Source of the DNA: Micropterus salmoides
Lineage: Eukaryota; Chordata; Actinopteri; Centrarchiformes; Centrarchidae
Assembly: GCF_014851395.1 (NCBI RefSeq)
Contig: NW_024040707.1
Coordinates: 10,266,187 to 10,330,186 of the forward strand
Direction of reading: 5' to 3'
Length of the DNA stretch: 64,000 bases
Shown here in pieces: positions 9,591-22,550 of this stretch. The translations under genes were made by a program, and so were the position numbers. The notes under the pieces are model-generated. The model was not told the DNA's origin. It worked only from the letters and a program-made list of their open reading frames with translations, and made no database searches. The number at the start of each line of letters is the position of its first letter. Position 1 is the stretch's first letter.

Positions 9591-12250
9591 AAATGTAAAT
9601 TATTATTATGTAGTTTCGGAAATGGGAAAAGTCAAATATCTCCCTTCATTAATCACAATTGAGTAATATTAGAATCTAATGACAAGTTTGTTCAGCTAAT
9701 GTTTCCAGGGAAAATCACATGTGTGCACACAAACACAGATAAACAAATATTGTACCAATTTTGGCTGTTACCATCACCATAATCAAAAATAAGGCAATCA
9801 AATGGATGGCAGCATAGATGTGAGGATACAACCACTGTTGTTTTATGAGGCCATTATGGGGCAGTTTCCGCAATGAGACGTGTTGCTGAGGGTGGTAAAG
9901 GACAGATCTGTATCACGTTGTTTGTGGATCAATTTGGGAACTTTAATTAGCCAGGAGGTCAGACCAGCCATTACAGCAGGCCCAGGTAAAGCTCATCAGT
10001 GAGGGGGCTTACAGGTGCCTTCGGCCCTAATCTCTCCACCCATCTCACTGAAATTAAAGCAGCAAATGGGAAATTGATTTCTAGCCCCCTGTCCATGGCA
10101 ATATCTCCTTTTGTCTTTAGGACATCAGGTAGGCTTGCACTTTCCTAAGCTGTTGTTTAAAATGTTCATTATTGATACAAAGGGCTTGGTTGGCAGAAAG
10201 CCAAGGCAACCATGAAGAGGATGAAGAGAAGAAGAGCTCTCTGAGCTGCTTGCTTTTTTGTGGCAACAGGTTCTTCATGCAACGATCCTCAAAACAAGCT
10301 GAGTGGAGAGAACGACTTTGACCTACTCTCCTCCTCCACCTACTCTAACTCCAACCTGAGCTGCTGCTGACATGGCACCAACTGCATGATTGAGGAGATT
10401 AGACCACTCTGAGAGAGCTGAGCTCAACTCTTCAAATAGAACCTCTCAATATCATCCAGCAGATCAGTTATATCAAATATGTTAGTTCTAAGCTAAAGGA
10501 AAAATCCCCACGGGCATGCCAACTTGACGGAACACAAGCTCCTCAACTCCAACACATGGAAAGAACAGAACGACTAAGAAAAAACAGGAGTGAGTCAGCA
10601 GAATCTTCAAAGCGACAGGATGGTGAAGTCGTGGCTACTGATATCACATAGAATCAAATGGAGTCTAATTCATTTCCCTCCCTGCATGTCACTTCCCTCA
10701 GATCGCAGTTTCTGTTGTGCCGTGTTGATGTTTTCCACTTTATGGCAGGATGCTATTTGTCATTCTAATGAACTTCTCTGTGGGAAAAAAAGATCCCAGG
10801 GAACATTTCTCAAGATGTCAGGGAGCAGAGAATGTAAAGTGTGCAACACAGTTAATTCAAGTGGGCCTGCCCTGCAGGCAAGAGGCCTGCCTGTGTATCA
10901 GTCCTTAACAGGGACAATTCATGCCAAATTAAAGCAGGGAATAGAAAATTTAGGAACAAGTCCAGAAAACTGTGTTGGAGAGCCTGTTATCTTCATTTGG
11001 GAAAATCTGACAGACAGCACTGACAGTACAGGCGGTTGTCATTAACCAGCCTTGGTTTATCTGGGGAACCTACCAAAAAAAGTTATGGCCAAGTATACAA
11101 TGTGTACCTTTATATATTATGTAGCATGGAGCAGTATCATAGTCCTGCTGCCCCATTATTCAAAAGCCAAAGACACCTAAAGTGCCCATGGCTAATGTTG
11201 CTGTGAGAGCGGTAGACTGTGTTCAGCACCATAGAGGGGAAGAAGGAGCTAGCTGGTCTGTTGTGTGCATGTGATAAATCTGCTGGTATGCCAGGGCTCT
11301 TTTCTCATTTGTTAGGCAGCCATGTGTGAAAATGTTAATGAAGGCCCATATAATCTAGGAAATTCTCACCATTAGAATTTCCTTCACGTAGCCGGGCTTT
11401 CTGCTTACACACTGACTATTGTGTGCATCAATCCTTCCACTGTCGTACTAATAATAGACCTAATTGCCTCAGTCAGCCCACTAGCTTTCTCTGCCCCTCT
11501 ATGCATCTCAAAAAGGAGTAGAGGACTGTCTTATGACAAGCCCATGGCATAGAACAAGGAGTAAATCAGGCTATATATAACAAGCAGACATAAATACCAG
11601 TGGCCCTCTGCGTGGTGTCCATCATCTACCTAGCCTCCATCATCTTATCATGAAATATTAAGCATCCAGATGCCAAAATATTTGCCAGGGCTCAGCCAGG
11701 CTGTGCAACACTTTCCCCCCTCTATCTCATCCATTATAAATAGGATGAAATAAAACTAAAACTCGTGACATGATGTTTCCCCCTGACCTCAAAGACCTAA
11801 CCTATTTGCAGTGGGTGTTTTGTTGGGGCATTTGTAAGAGCTAAACAATATCTTGCTTAACAATATTTGACTATTATTTTACTTCATCCTGTCCTTGTAC
11901 ACATAATGTGAAAATATGTAGATCCATTTTTCCTGCTTGAATTAGCATTCAATGAATCTGAGTGCCTTTTTCCCCCTTCGCTCTAGAGAGAATTGCGTAA
12001 TTACTCTAAAAGGAGAGGGAGAGGTGAAGGTTTGGCAGTCTTAATCTCTCAGAGTAGAGCCTCTTTAAGGGAGTGGTGACTGCTGGGCCAAAAAAACCTG
12101 CAGGGAACAGCTAACGCATCAGAGCATGTTGGTCCTGCACTAAAGCACGGAGGCCAACATAGGCAAAAACAATAAATGCATCCAGTGTTTCCAAAGCCTG
12201 GGTCTAAGTGGAAAATCAAGACAATTACTTCTGCAGTCATCTGCAGGAGA
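9591..12250. other. Non-coding stretch with several enhancer-like blocks
   Basis: No gene is supported. Repeat-free blocks that look like conserved non-coding elements are about 9880-10140 (GGAACTTTAATTAGCCAGG), 10740-10990 (ACACAGTTAATTCAAGTGGG), 11300-11520 (paired AATCTAGGAAATTC and AGAATTTCC; GACCTAATTGCC) and 11980-12070 (TTGCGTAATTACTC). A 151-codon frame at 10590-11045 covers one block but lacks any domain and is judged accidental. Conservation is inferred from appearance. Confidence 0.4.
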
Positions 12251-13575
12251 TTAACGTTTAAAAGATGTCCTGCACTCTAAAAGTCTTGAGGGACAGGTAC
12301 ATATGAAAAGCCACTCTCAAGGCAAAGGATAAGAACAGAAACAGTCCTGAACATTTTACAAAGCTAAAGATAAGCTCCTAGGTCACTTAATTAGTAAGCG
12401 GCAATAACTGACAATCAAAGTATTCAAAATAAATCATAGTATAATAAGGGATAAATCTCTTCCAAATCTGCATTAACCAAATAGTCTTCAAGGTTTTTGT
12501 TTTTTTCTGTGTAGCATGTGGAGTCTTTGAATAAAAAATAACAAGATCACATGATAATATATGCCACTGTTTATTAAAATTTATATAAACATTTTAGAGT
12601 TCTATGAAAAATAAAAAATAAGTCACTGCAAATGCCTAATCTTTTTTGTATTGGTCATTAGTAGATCCAGGGCTTACTCAAAAGCCTCTTATATCCATTG
12701 CTTGTTACAGTGGCAAATTGGCTCTAAAATGGTAAACCCATTTAAGAGATAAAGGATCAAAGCTGTCACAAACAAAGTTTTTCTTACAGCATGTGTTTCT
12801 TTTTGAAAAGTAGTGGTAGTCATCATCCTGTCATTGACCATCACCCACATGTCCAGGAACTGGACCTTCCCTTTCCACTCTGAATTTCAAGTTGCTGTCA
12901 AAATTATTTAAAGGAGGAAAGGAGTAAACATGTAACTCATCAACATTACCCCTGAAGAAAATAGGCTTACTCTAAAATTAGATAATATTAGTAACATATA
13001 GATTCATAGGAAAAGTAGAGTTTCATCCCAGGTGGTAATGTAGTGACTAAACCACCATCATTACAGATTTTGGTGTATGCAAGAAATATCAAGGTTTTTT
13101 ATTATGTTATTCACCATGAAAATGTTCCTAATAGTTTGGACAAATGGTTTCATGACAACACACAAATTAAAATAAATTATTTTTGAACATGATAACCAGG
13201 ATGAGTCTTAGATTTTTATATTTCTATATTATATATATTTCACTTTTTTAAAGGTTGATGAGAAAGTGGTTCTCATCATAGATTTATTTTGGATAATGTG
13301 TATTATCCTACAAATGCAGCTACATAATATCATGAGATTTAAATGTTGCTGCTTACTAATCAAGTGACCTCTGGTATGTAAGGAGAAGCTAATCATTTGG
13401 TGTGTAGACTTGAGGAAAATACCTGTGAGATTGAAATGTTGTCTTTTTGCTCATAAAATGTTCTAGTTGCGAGCTTCAGACTGTGTGCAGGACCTTTTCT
13501 TATCTTTTGATCCTCAGCCAAACACAGCAATCTCACCCAAATTGGTTGTACTGCGTTGGATGTTGAGAATGTGCG
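12251..13575. other. AT-rich non-coding stretch, nothing recognised
   Basis: Long AT-rich runs such as TATATTTCTATATTATATATA at about 13218-13238, with no open frame, no repeat family and no structured RNA recognised. Confidence 0.7.
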
Positions 13576-13580
13576 TGTGT

Positions 13581-13609
13581 ACATACACACACACACTAGG
13601 CTTCTCCCT

Positions 13610-13641
<32 letters not shown>
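13581..13641. repeat. Adjacent CA and CT simple repeats
   Basis: A short CA run (about 13581-13596) is followed by CCCTCCCTCCC running into (CT)n to 13641. This homopyrimidine mirror tract could form triplex DNA. Open frames across it are repeat artefacts. Confidence 0.9.
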
Positions 13642-15918
13642 GCGCTCGTTTTGGATTTTTGGAAAAGACTCCCACTGCAGCCACAGATAGTGGAGCAGGT
13701 GTGCTAACCCCAGGGTCCGGAAGCCTTCCAATTAAGACACATAGAACCAAAAAACATTCCTCCACACTGACCTCGCCGGCAAACATGAGTTACATTCACT
13801 TGGATGGAAACACACAGACTGCCTGTTTCTCTGAGCCACCCCTCCTGCTGCTCCACCCAGCCTAGTTTTAAATCTATTTATGCGCTGTGTAATAGCCCAA
13901 CTTCATTTGGGTCCAGCTGTTTAGTGACAAAGATGTAGAGTTTTGTTAGCAAATTCCACTATGCGGAGAGTGTGTACAATGAATGAGTGTCTGTCTCTTT
14001 GCATGTCCTGATTTGTACCTCTATGTTTGCACATGTACTTCAAATGTTATTCTCACTATCCCACTCAAAGACTGTGTTTACTGTTTCACTTTACGGCCCC
14101 CAGGATAATGCTGCCTTCTTAAAAAAGGAGGTGAAAGTTGAGTACCTGCTGAGCTAAGATACCATTTGCTGCTTTACTGGTGCTGAGCCAAGTTCATGCC
14201 TCACTGAACACATCCCATGCAACCAAAATTATTAGCTATCATCGACATAATTCTGATATTTGCCACTGCAAATAATAAGATTTCCAACTATGTAAAAAAA
14301 AAGGAGCATAAAAAGACACGAGGAGCTACTTCGAGCTGTGTTGATTGCTAAGGAATGATTTTTGCAGGACACTGCTAAAAGGGAAGTGAACTTTAGTCTG
14401 ATTTTTGCAGGTTGCCCATTAACACCAACCTTATCAAAGTCATTTGTCTCAGGACTTGTTGAACATCTCCAAAATGCTCTTTTGTCTGTGCTTGAGTGAC
14501 ACTGTTTTCTGAAAGGTTAATTGCTTCTCGTAGTAATAAAAGGCCAGATTCAAGGCTGTGATTGACATAAATAGAGGTGCTCTCCCTCCACACAGAGGTT
14601 TTCCACTACGTCCATCCTTGCTGCCAGGTCAGTTTCAGACAATTGTGATTTATTATTAATGACATTCAGTGCACTTCCTGTGACATTCCTTTTATTGGGT
14701 CTTGTGCCTTTATGTGGCCCATCTAAGAGAGACGCTTGTCCGCCCATGGCCAGCTTTATGGTCTAAGAGGGAATAAATTGTCCAATGTCACAGCCACAGC
14801 CAACAACGACTTATTTGATGCTAAAGATCGAATGATTCATTCTGCAATTGTGCACGAGAATTTACTTTTAAGCAACAACAATACAAACATCAGCACAATA
14901 AATCTTTTGCCTCCATGCGGTGATTACTCTTTGCTGCATAGTACTGGTCTTTACACACAGTCACTGACAGAAAGTTGACATAGCCATTTGCTTATGTAGC
15001 CTGTTGTGGGGAGAAGAGAAAGCAGACGATACATATTGGGCAGATGAAAGTTTAAAAAACAAGAACAAAAAAGAAGAACAAAAACGGCTCGGGAGAACTT
15101 TACCAGTGGCTAAGGCCAAATAGTGATGCCTCATTTGTATTCACTCCTCAGTCTACAAATTCTCCCAAACCCAAAGCTGTTTGGGGTTGGGAGATTTTGA
15201 AAGTTTAGGAGAAGGATGCGCATTAGATAGTGCTGCAGAGGTGTGTACAGGATGTGTACAGGGAAGCTGAACCTCCAATGGCTCAGCAGGTTTTTTTGTA
15301 GACACCCTTGGAAGCGTGTGCCAGGCCTGAAGGTCAGCCTGCCTCCTCATCAGCCCTTTTGTGGGGGCCGCACAGCGCACAAAGCAGCTGGAGGCTGGAG
15401 GCCTGGGGTGTGGGGTGGCCCGTCATTGACCACCACTCCCTGCCTAATTACCTCCCTGCCCTAGCCCTGTGTTCATCCAGCCCTCTCCGGTAAGTAAGGC
15501 TGGGCTGCTGAGATGGCTGGGAGCCTAGCCTCATTAGATCCTACAGAGTCACTCTGACTGAAGCAACATGCACACGCTACTAGACACCATCATACACTAA
15601 TGGGCTAGGAGGAAGGCAGAAACAGAAAATAACACGCATAAGGAAATATATCATATAAGCCCTCATCTAAGTGTTTGCCAAAAAGACATATTTGTCTTTT
15701 GAAACCATATTTAGGGTTGGTGCGCAATATGGAAATTAACACTTTCTTTTACCCAAGTGTCATGGTAGTGATTCATCCACACTGCATTTAGGTGGTTAGT
15801 TCTCTAATGGGTCCACTAAGCACAGACACACACACACTCATATACACACTAACACTATGCCCCCTCCTGTAACTAGCTTTGATTCTCACCCATGTCAGCA
15901 GTGTTTCCCTGTCAGCGT
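13642..15918. other. Non-coding stretch with enhancer-like blocks at 14.4-14.8 and 15.1-15.6 kb
   Basis: About 14390-14830 contains GGTTAATTGCTTCTCGTAGT, GTGATTTATTATTAATGAC and GAGGGAATAAATTG in unique, balanced sequence. About 15100-15590 contains CTGCCTAATTACCTCC and a GC-richer core with a GGTAAGTA donor-like word near 15489. Both look like developmental non-coding elements. No exon could be built from the donor-like word. Confidence 0.4.
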
Positions 15919-15932
15919 CCCCCCCCCCCCCC
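15919..15932. repeat. C14 homopolymer
   Basis: An uninterrupted run of 14 cytosines is read directly. Its complement is a G14 tract, which can form quadruplex structure and is prone to sequencing slippage. Confidence 0.95.
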
Positions 15933-16080
15933 GCAACTGTGATGGAAAAAGCTACTTTACTTAAGGGTTTTATTTGTTTGCATGTTTGTTTCTCTCTGTT
16001 CGCTTTCATCTTTATCTTTTATGACTGCCCCCTTCTCCCTTCCAAACTCCCCAGAATGAGAGAGAGAAAGAGAGAGGCAT

Positions 16081-16105
16081 GGGGTGGGGGGGAGGGAGGG
16101 AGGGG
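16081..16105 (+). other. Strong G-quadruplex motif
   Basis: The arrangement is G4-T-G7-A-G3-A-G3-A-G4: five runs of at least three G separated by single bases, with loops of length one. This is the most stable class of predicted quadruplex. It sits about 150 bases from the C14 run. Confidence 0.8.
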
Positions 16106-16732
16106 TGTCAGAAAAAGACAGAGGGGGTCTTTTTTTGAAGGAGAATGAGGAGAATTGAAAATGGCCGGTGTTGTGAACGAGGCAAGATGAAGCAAGCCAA
16201 TCTGCCTGTGAGGGCAGAGGAGCAGGAGAACGAGAGAGAAGGAAGTGGAATACAGAGAGAGGGGGAAATTCTGTTAGCGCCTCTCCGTCTACGAAGGAGG
16301 GAAATTAAGAGTAACGGCGTAAAGTACTGTGTGAAGTATGACTTTGATAGAATAATCCTTACCCAGGGAACCATCTCCACCATGCTCAGACTGCCAGACT
16401 GTTGGTAAAGGCAGAGGCCACTGGGAGGTGCTGTGACAGAGTGGGCTTTGACAATAAAACTACCTCTCACAAGCAGCACTGGTCATCAAGCAGTGTGCCG
16501 CTCCAGCTGTTTTCTCACAGAGATAGAACCGTAACGATACAAGTAGGTCCTATAAAAACTTTCTGCTCACGTTACAAGAATGGATGGCGGTAGAAGTTTC
16601 AAACAGGCCTTGTTTTATCACCCTTTTTTCTTGATATTCCTACCTAAGGCTGTTAGGATCTAACTATCCTCGTGCAGATTTGTAATTAAGATTCCCTTTT
16701 CTCATCAAGCTTCTTTGTTTTTCCATTCACAG
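16106..16732. other. Non-coding stretch, no gene seen
   Basis: The first part is purine-rich (GAGAGAGAAGG words at about 16210-16265), giving Glu/Arg-rich chance frames. The remainder is unique non-coding DNA that leads into a pyrimidine-rich run and CACAG acceptor at 16731-16732. Confidence 0.6.
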
Positions 16733-16870
16733 TTCTTCGATGGTCTCTTGTTTGCAAATCCTCCAGACTGCGATTGTCATAATTGCACTGCACGAATGGA
16801 ATCAAAAGGAGGGAGTCAAGTGAAAAAAGAAGAAGAGGGGGGACTATGCAGCACAAATCTTTTGATGTAA
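16733..16870 (+). other. Weak candidate terminal exon
   Basis: A good acceptor (TTCTTTGTTTTTCCATTCAC then AG at 16731-16732) is followed by 45 open codons and TAA at 16868-16870. The translation begins FFDGLLFANPPDCDCHNC and ends with a Lys/Glu-rich segment and CSTNLLM. The NPxxCDCHN pattern is reminiscent of the start of a leucine-rich-repeat C-terminal cap, but one motif is little evidence. No upstream exon was found, and a 45-codon open frame is easily reached by chance. It could equally be non-coding. Confidence 0.15.
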
Positions 16871-19800
16871 ACTAAATGAGGAACTATCTAATCTTCACAT
16901 TTGCACCTTCATCTTTTTTACCACTGATGAGTGTCATTTATTTATTTGCTGGTTAATTTATTTAGCTGCTATACTCATGGGGCACCCCATGTTATAATAA
17001 AGAATGAGATGATTTGTTTTCTCTCTCTCTTTCATCACTGTGCCGCATATGCTGTCCCTGATGGTTTGGTCCATACAGCGACTGTAGAATGGGAGTCAGT
17101 ATATTAATCAAGATGTTGACAAAGTGAGGCATCCCACATACTGCTAAGTCCCACTGGTCTGCATCACGACCTATCGAAAAATCCACTGTTACTGGGGTCA
17201 TCCTTTCCTAAGAAAATGCAGAGTGCAGGCTCCTTTCTATCTCCATGACAGCTCAAACTGCTTACAGGGGACAGTCACATGAACTCAGTTCCCAAATCAT
17301 GTCCTTGACTTTGACCTTCATGCAGCTACTGTACTTACTGCAGTTGCCATGGGCTTTACTTGTCAGGCCTGGCCTACAAAATGAATTGGCAAAACTGACC
17401 CTCAACACGCCTTATGGGCTGTTCTGGCCCCCTGCTGAACTGAGATCAGTCCCTAAATGACCACTGTGTGTGTCTCTGGAGAAATCTGAACCCCCTCAGA
17501 TCTCTGCTGTGCAGTAAAACGCGGTTTCCCAAACCACCAAAAGTGAATCAAACTCCTACTTACTTAGCTATTCTCTTAAACCTTTGCTCTTCTCTTTCCA
17601 CTGTTTCTTGCTCTCTGTAGTTCACTGCATCCATCTGTTCCTTTATTATACCTTCCTCCTTTGTCTTTTTTGACTGTGACCCTTTTCACTGTTTGCTGCA
17701 CAACATTTTTCTTTTCCTCACTCTCTCTTTCAACCTGCTTTTCGTTCAAGGCCTTTTCAGATGGCCTTATCCACCCCCCCTCCGACGTTTACAAATGAAA
17801 TGAATGAAAACCACTGGTACATGACTCTACAGGGAGACGCTCCATTATATCTTGGTTTACTCAAACAGAAGCCTCCCTGTGATTGGCTATAAGCAGGGAT
17901 GCCAGACTGAGAAGGGTTACCCCAGATAACGGTGAATGCAAGCAAGTGGAATAATGGCAGGCTTAGAGAGAGAGTCTTGCCCAGTGTCTTTTAGCTATTT
18001 GAAAATTGATTTATTCTTACCGATCCAACAAACCCCATGTATTCTCAACCAATGGATGAAGGATGAAAGGTATCATTTGTCAGAAACCCACTGGTCCACT
18101 CATGAGTACAAAAATTGTTTGTGAACATGGATAAAAGTCCGCCACAGTTATGTGTCATCCAGGTTGCCTTTTCACTTCAACACTGCAGCCACTACACTGA
18201 GAAATGGGGTAAACTTTTAGGGGCAAGGAATATGTTTTTTTTTTGTTTTTTTTTTGTCCCCCTCGATATTCTTTAAATTGGATTTCAGCCTGTCCCCCAA
18301 ATAGACTACTATATTAACCTGTGAAATGTTGTGACAGTATAGCATAATGGAGTGCCTTTACAAAGAATGTGTTCAACCTTTTCAATGTTGTGAAAAAGGA
18401 AGAACATCTCTATTTTCTTTCATCCGGTATCCCAGAATGGCTGTTATGTTTTCCTTTCCCCTGAGGAGGAGTTAACAACCTTGAAGCTTTGTAAACATCA
18501 ACGGTACGTGGAATAAAAAGTAGATTATCAAAGGGATATTTCCTATGAAAGCAAACATCTGCTATGATAAGTTATCGTCATCTTTTATCTCTTGATCAAT
18601 TCATACAGCAGTTTTTCTTTGTGACTACACCCATTTTCCTTTTTTTTATTGTACTGTTATCTTGATAAACAGTGATGTTTATTACATTCTGGCAATTGTT
18701 TTGATGTTATTCATGATTTTCAGCTCTTTAAATGACATGAGAAAGGGAGGAAGCGTTAACAAGCTTGTATTGTTAATATTAGTGGAGAGACCAGGGAAGC
18801 CAAATTAACGGAAAATAAAACAAGACGCTTTTGTGGTATAGAAGCCTAAGCAGATGCCAATCAAACAGCCTGAAAGACAGCTCTGAGTCCTGGGAGGGAT
18901 GTAATGGAGTTCAATGTGAAGGCAAGGACGCTCTCCTCAGTAGACGACAAAACAGTAATACACAGAGCAGTGTGCTAAAATAAAACACAATCAATTCAAA
19001 CAACACCACCACTGTGCTGGGACCCCCCCATCCAGGGGCTCCCTTTCAAGAATCCTGCACTGAAAGCTCGCCCCCATGCCTCCAATTGCCTCCCTTCTCT
19101 CCCCGCTTACATCCAGCCTCACTTCCTCCCATCATAAATCTGGATAAATCCACAAACCACTGTCTGGCATGCTCCATCTGTCTCCCTCACTCATGTACTG
19201 CTAGAGAAAACCTCTCTGCATCCCTGCCTGCCAGCAGGCTGTCCTCCAGGCTCACTTAAAAAAGAATGAAAAAATACCCTGACTTTACACGAGGAAGACA
19301 AGATGAAGACCCACCTCTACATTATATCACTAGTGTTACTGTGTAAAATAAACTTTACAATAGGATTACGAAAACCCAAATTTATATTTACTCACCCATG
19401 ACGTGATTTGGTAGATATGGGCAGACATTCAGAACTATACAAAAATATTATTTTTGGTGTGAAGATTTTTTCAAAATGTGTCCTGCTGATGTTCAAATAA
19501 AAGCAAACAGAAAACAAAATGATGCAAGCCTTTACAACTCTCATCATTTTGTATTTTTTTTCTGGATTGCTTTGTTATTTTGTTTACTTGAATATGACAT
19601 TATGTGCATTTAAAAATAGGACAGGCTAATTTATTCAGCAATAGGCAAAATGTCAGTTTCAATATTTTTTATATTTTTTTGAGCCTTAAATTTAATTGAG
19701 AATGTGTTGCAGACAGGTAGAGTCACACTACAACAGGCCTTTGATATTCACCAATAGGGAACACAGAAGGAGGGCACCATGCATCCATTGTGGCATACTA

Positions 19801-22550
19801 AAACACACATACACACACACAAAACCTACTCCAATAGACCACGGCCCAGCAGTACAGACTGGGCTCATTACATCCCACCTGCTCCTTCCCACCACTACCA
19901 CCAGGGTCCTGACCACACAGTGGGTCGACGTGAGCGGAGGGGGGGCGGCATGTGTTAGCATTCAGCAGAATGAGAAACAACAACACCAGTGAGCTCATAT
20001 CATCATCCACCTCACAGCTCCCAGGGCCTGACATCTCCTCACCGTGCTATTGTTTCGCCTGGGCGCTGCTCTCTTGCCCTTTTCTCTCCACTACAGCGCT
20101 CAGGAAAGGGCTGCACAGTCAGGGGGTGGGGGCTTGTTTAGACAGCAGGGGACCCCACCCGCACTCAGGCACTCAGAGGCAAACATCAAATATGACTGGT
20201 CAAGGGAGGCAAAGGGGAGTTTGACAGGAAAATAATCTGATCATTCCAGGTGCCCGGAGTGTTTTATCATCTGTGAATAATACTAGATATATCAGAGTAG
20301 AGAAAAAAGACTGTGTTTACCTGTTGATGACAGCAATGGCCCAGGAGGATCCATAGACATGAAAAAAAAGAGGGAAACCATTAGTTTGTTTGCTTTATGT
20401 ACTACTCTTTGATGAGGTAACATGTGCCATGCATGCATATGAGCAAACACAATGAAGAACCAACATAAATTGAATATTTCAAAAGGGATTAAAAAAGAAA
20501 CATTTAGACTTAAGCAGGCATATGAAAGCTTTGTTCTTTGAAGCACATCTAGAGTATTAGCTTTTGTTTTCTATTTTTTAGCTACTGCAAGAGGAGATGA
20601 GTGAGAGAGCGTTCCCTTGAAAACAGCCAGTTACAACATGTCACTTTTGGCAAAGTTGGATACCTTAGAGAATGGCAGGTCATGGGTTTGTGGACTTCCC
20701 CTAAGGCTGTAATTCTACATTCACTGATTAGATGCCTTCATGCTGTTTATGTAAAATATCTCATAATAAAGTAACTTCTGTGTTGACCTTGGTTTTACCT
20801 ACCCAAGGACACTGTCAAGACCACAGTGAGGCAGGCTGGATCAAGCAACTCAATTTACTGTATGAGACTGCTGGTACATATTGATATATGCATGCACTTC
20901 CCACGTCTACACTCTTAGTCACATACAGAGTATAAATCAGAAGGGCAGCACGGCACTTTTCTCGAGCAAAGGAGTGAAAAATTTACTGCAAATAAAATCA
21001 AATTTAAATCAAATTTACTTCGCCCACATTCCCAAAACTTTCATTTACTTTTAGACTAAACATTTATGGGTCTACCTGCTAAATGACAGAATATCTCTAT
21101 AATATCCTTACAGAGACACAAAGACCTGAATCCAATGGCCTGAGGGTGATGATTGGCTTGTGGTCTCTGGCTAATACCGTCCATTCTGGTCTAGTCTGAT
21201 TACAATAATCACCAGGGAAGCCACTGATGAGCGAGCTGTCCCAAATGACTTTCCTAGTGGAGGGTGAAAAAAAAAGCTCATATACTGTATAAGTTATAGC
21301 ACCTTCTGATTTATTCATGTCATACTCCTACCAGTACACCACCTATCCCTACCTGAGACCCTCTATAGTTGCTTGCAATCTACTGCTATATTCACATTAC
21401 AACAGCCAAGACTTTTACATTCTGTGTGAAATGGGCCTGCAGAGGCAATACCACCTGTCATCAACACAAACAGCCTGCTATCAACACAAACAAACTAAAA
21501 ACTGTGTCACACCATTAATGTAGGCTACTGATGCAAAACCACTTGTCTCACCATGATCATGTTTGTGCTCCGCTGTAATATTGCTTTCTTTGGTTCCTCC
21601 TTTTCTTATTTGTATGAGATGGAAACAATTTATTTCTTCTTTACAAATAATACAAAGAGTGATGATGAAACTAGCAAGGGCATTTGGTGTGCTGTCTCTT
21701 AGAAGACAGGAGACCCATTGAATTTCATGAATAAATGAATGAATTAAAATTCATCTAATCATACTTCAGGAATCCCACCTCCCCATACAAGCACACCCTT
21801 GCTGCAGGACTGCCAAGGAACCTCCGTCATCAGTCCCACTTGCAAACAAACACATATAATCTCTGAGTACACAAAGAGGGGGGGTTCACTATAGCAACAG
21901 CACGAATCACCTTTTGCAATATGTCTCTGTGCATGCGTCCTAATTAGGATTCATGGATCCTCAATGAAAACAATTATTTGTCTCTCATTTGGCACTGTGT
22001 GAATGACTGTTTGCACACCAATAGGAGGAACATAATATAGACCCGTCATATTTAGACTAAATAGATTTTTGTTTAACTACTTGTACCAAGGCTGTAATAT
22101 ATGTGACCAGTGAAAAACTGCAAAGCACAGTTCAAACATTGTTTCATGTTCACTGTATTGTAGTCTTGCATTAAACATGCAGTCCTTGACACTAAAATTT
22201 AACTGTATCTTAGACCCATGAAAACTACACTTCACACATTAGCAGATATATCAACACACATACACATAAGCAGCAAGTACAACAAAATTACTTGCTAGCA
22301 AGGAGGTAATAACTGTAGAATAGATTGCGATTTTATGCTGATAATTATCTCTATCATATACTGCTTTACTTTTGGTTTGATTAACTGATAAAATAAAGGT
22401 TTATACATACTGTTGTATACTGTACAGTATATATACTGTGTGGTGAGTGAGGCCAAAGCCAAGCAACTGATTACCACGATAACTCTTAATGTTGAAGCAG
22501 ATGTATGCAAAATATATTTAAAAAATAACATTTAAGCGAGGAGAGCCAAG
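16871..22550. other. Non-coding stretch, mostly featureless
   Basis: No gene is supported. T-rich interruptions lie at about 18234-18256, and an AT-rich segment at 18150-18760. A Pro/Ser-rich frame at 19014-19259 comes from C-rich low-complexity sequence. A CTCF-like minus-strand match GGCCCCCTGCTGA is at 17426-17438 (11 of 13). A short CA run lies near 19803-19820. No RNA gene or transposon was recognised. Confidence 0.55.

Noticed and set aside
10270..10370. Acceptor-like CAACAG followed by 32 open codons ending in SNSNLSCC and a stop
   Set aside because: The polypyrimidine tract is broken by purines, no upstream exon exists, and the Ser-rich product follows C/T-rich sequence.
10590..11045. 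151-codon plus-strand frame
   Set aside because: No domain, no promoter or splice support, and it runs through a block that looks non-coding and regulatory.
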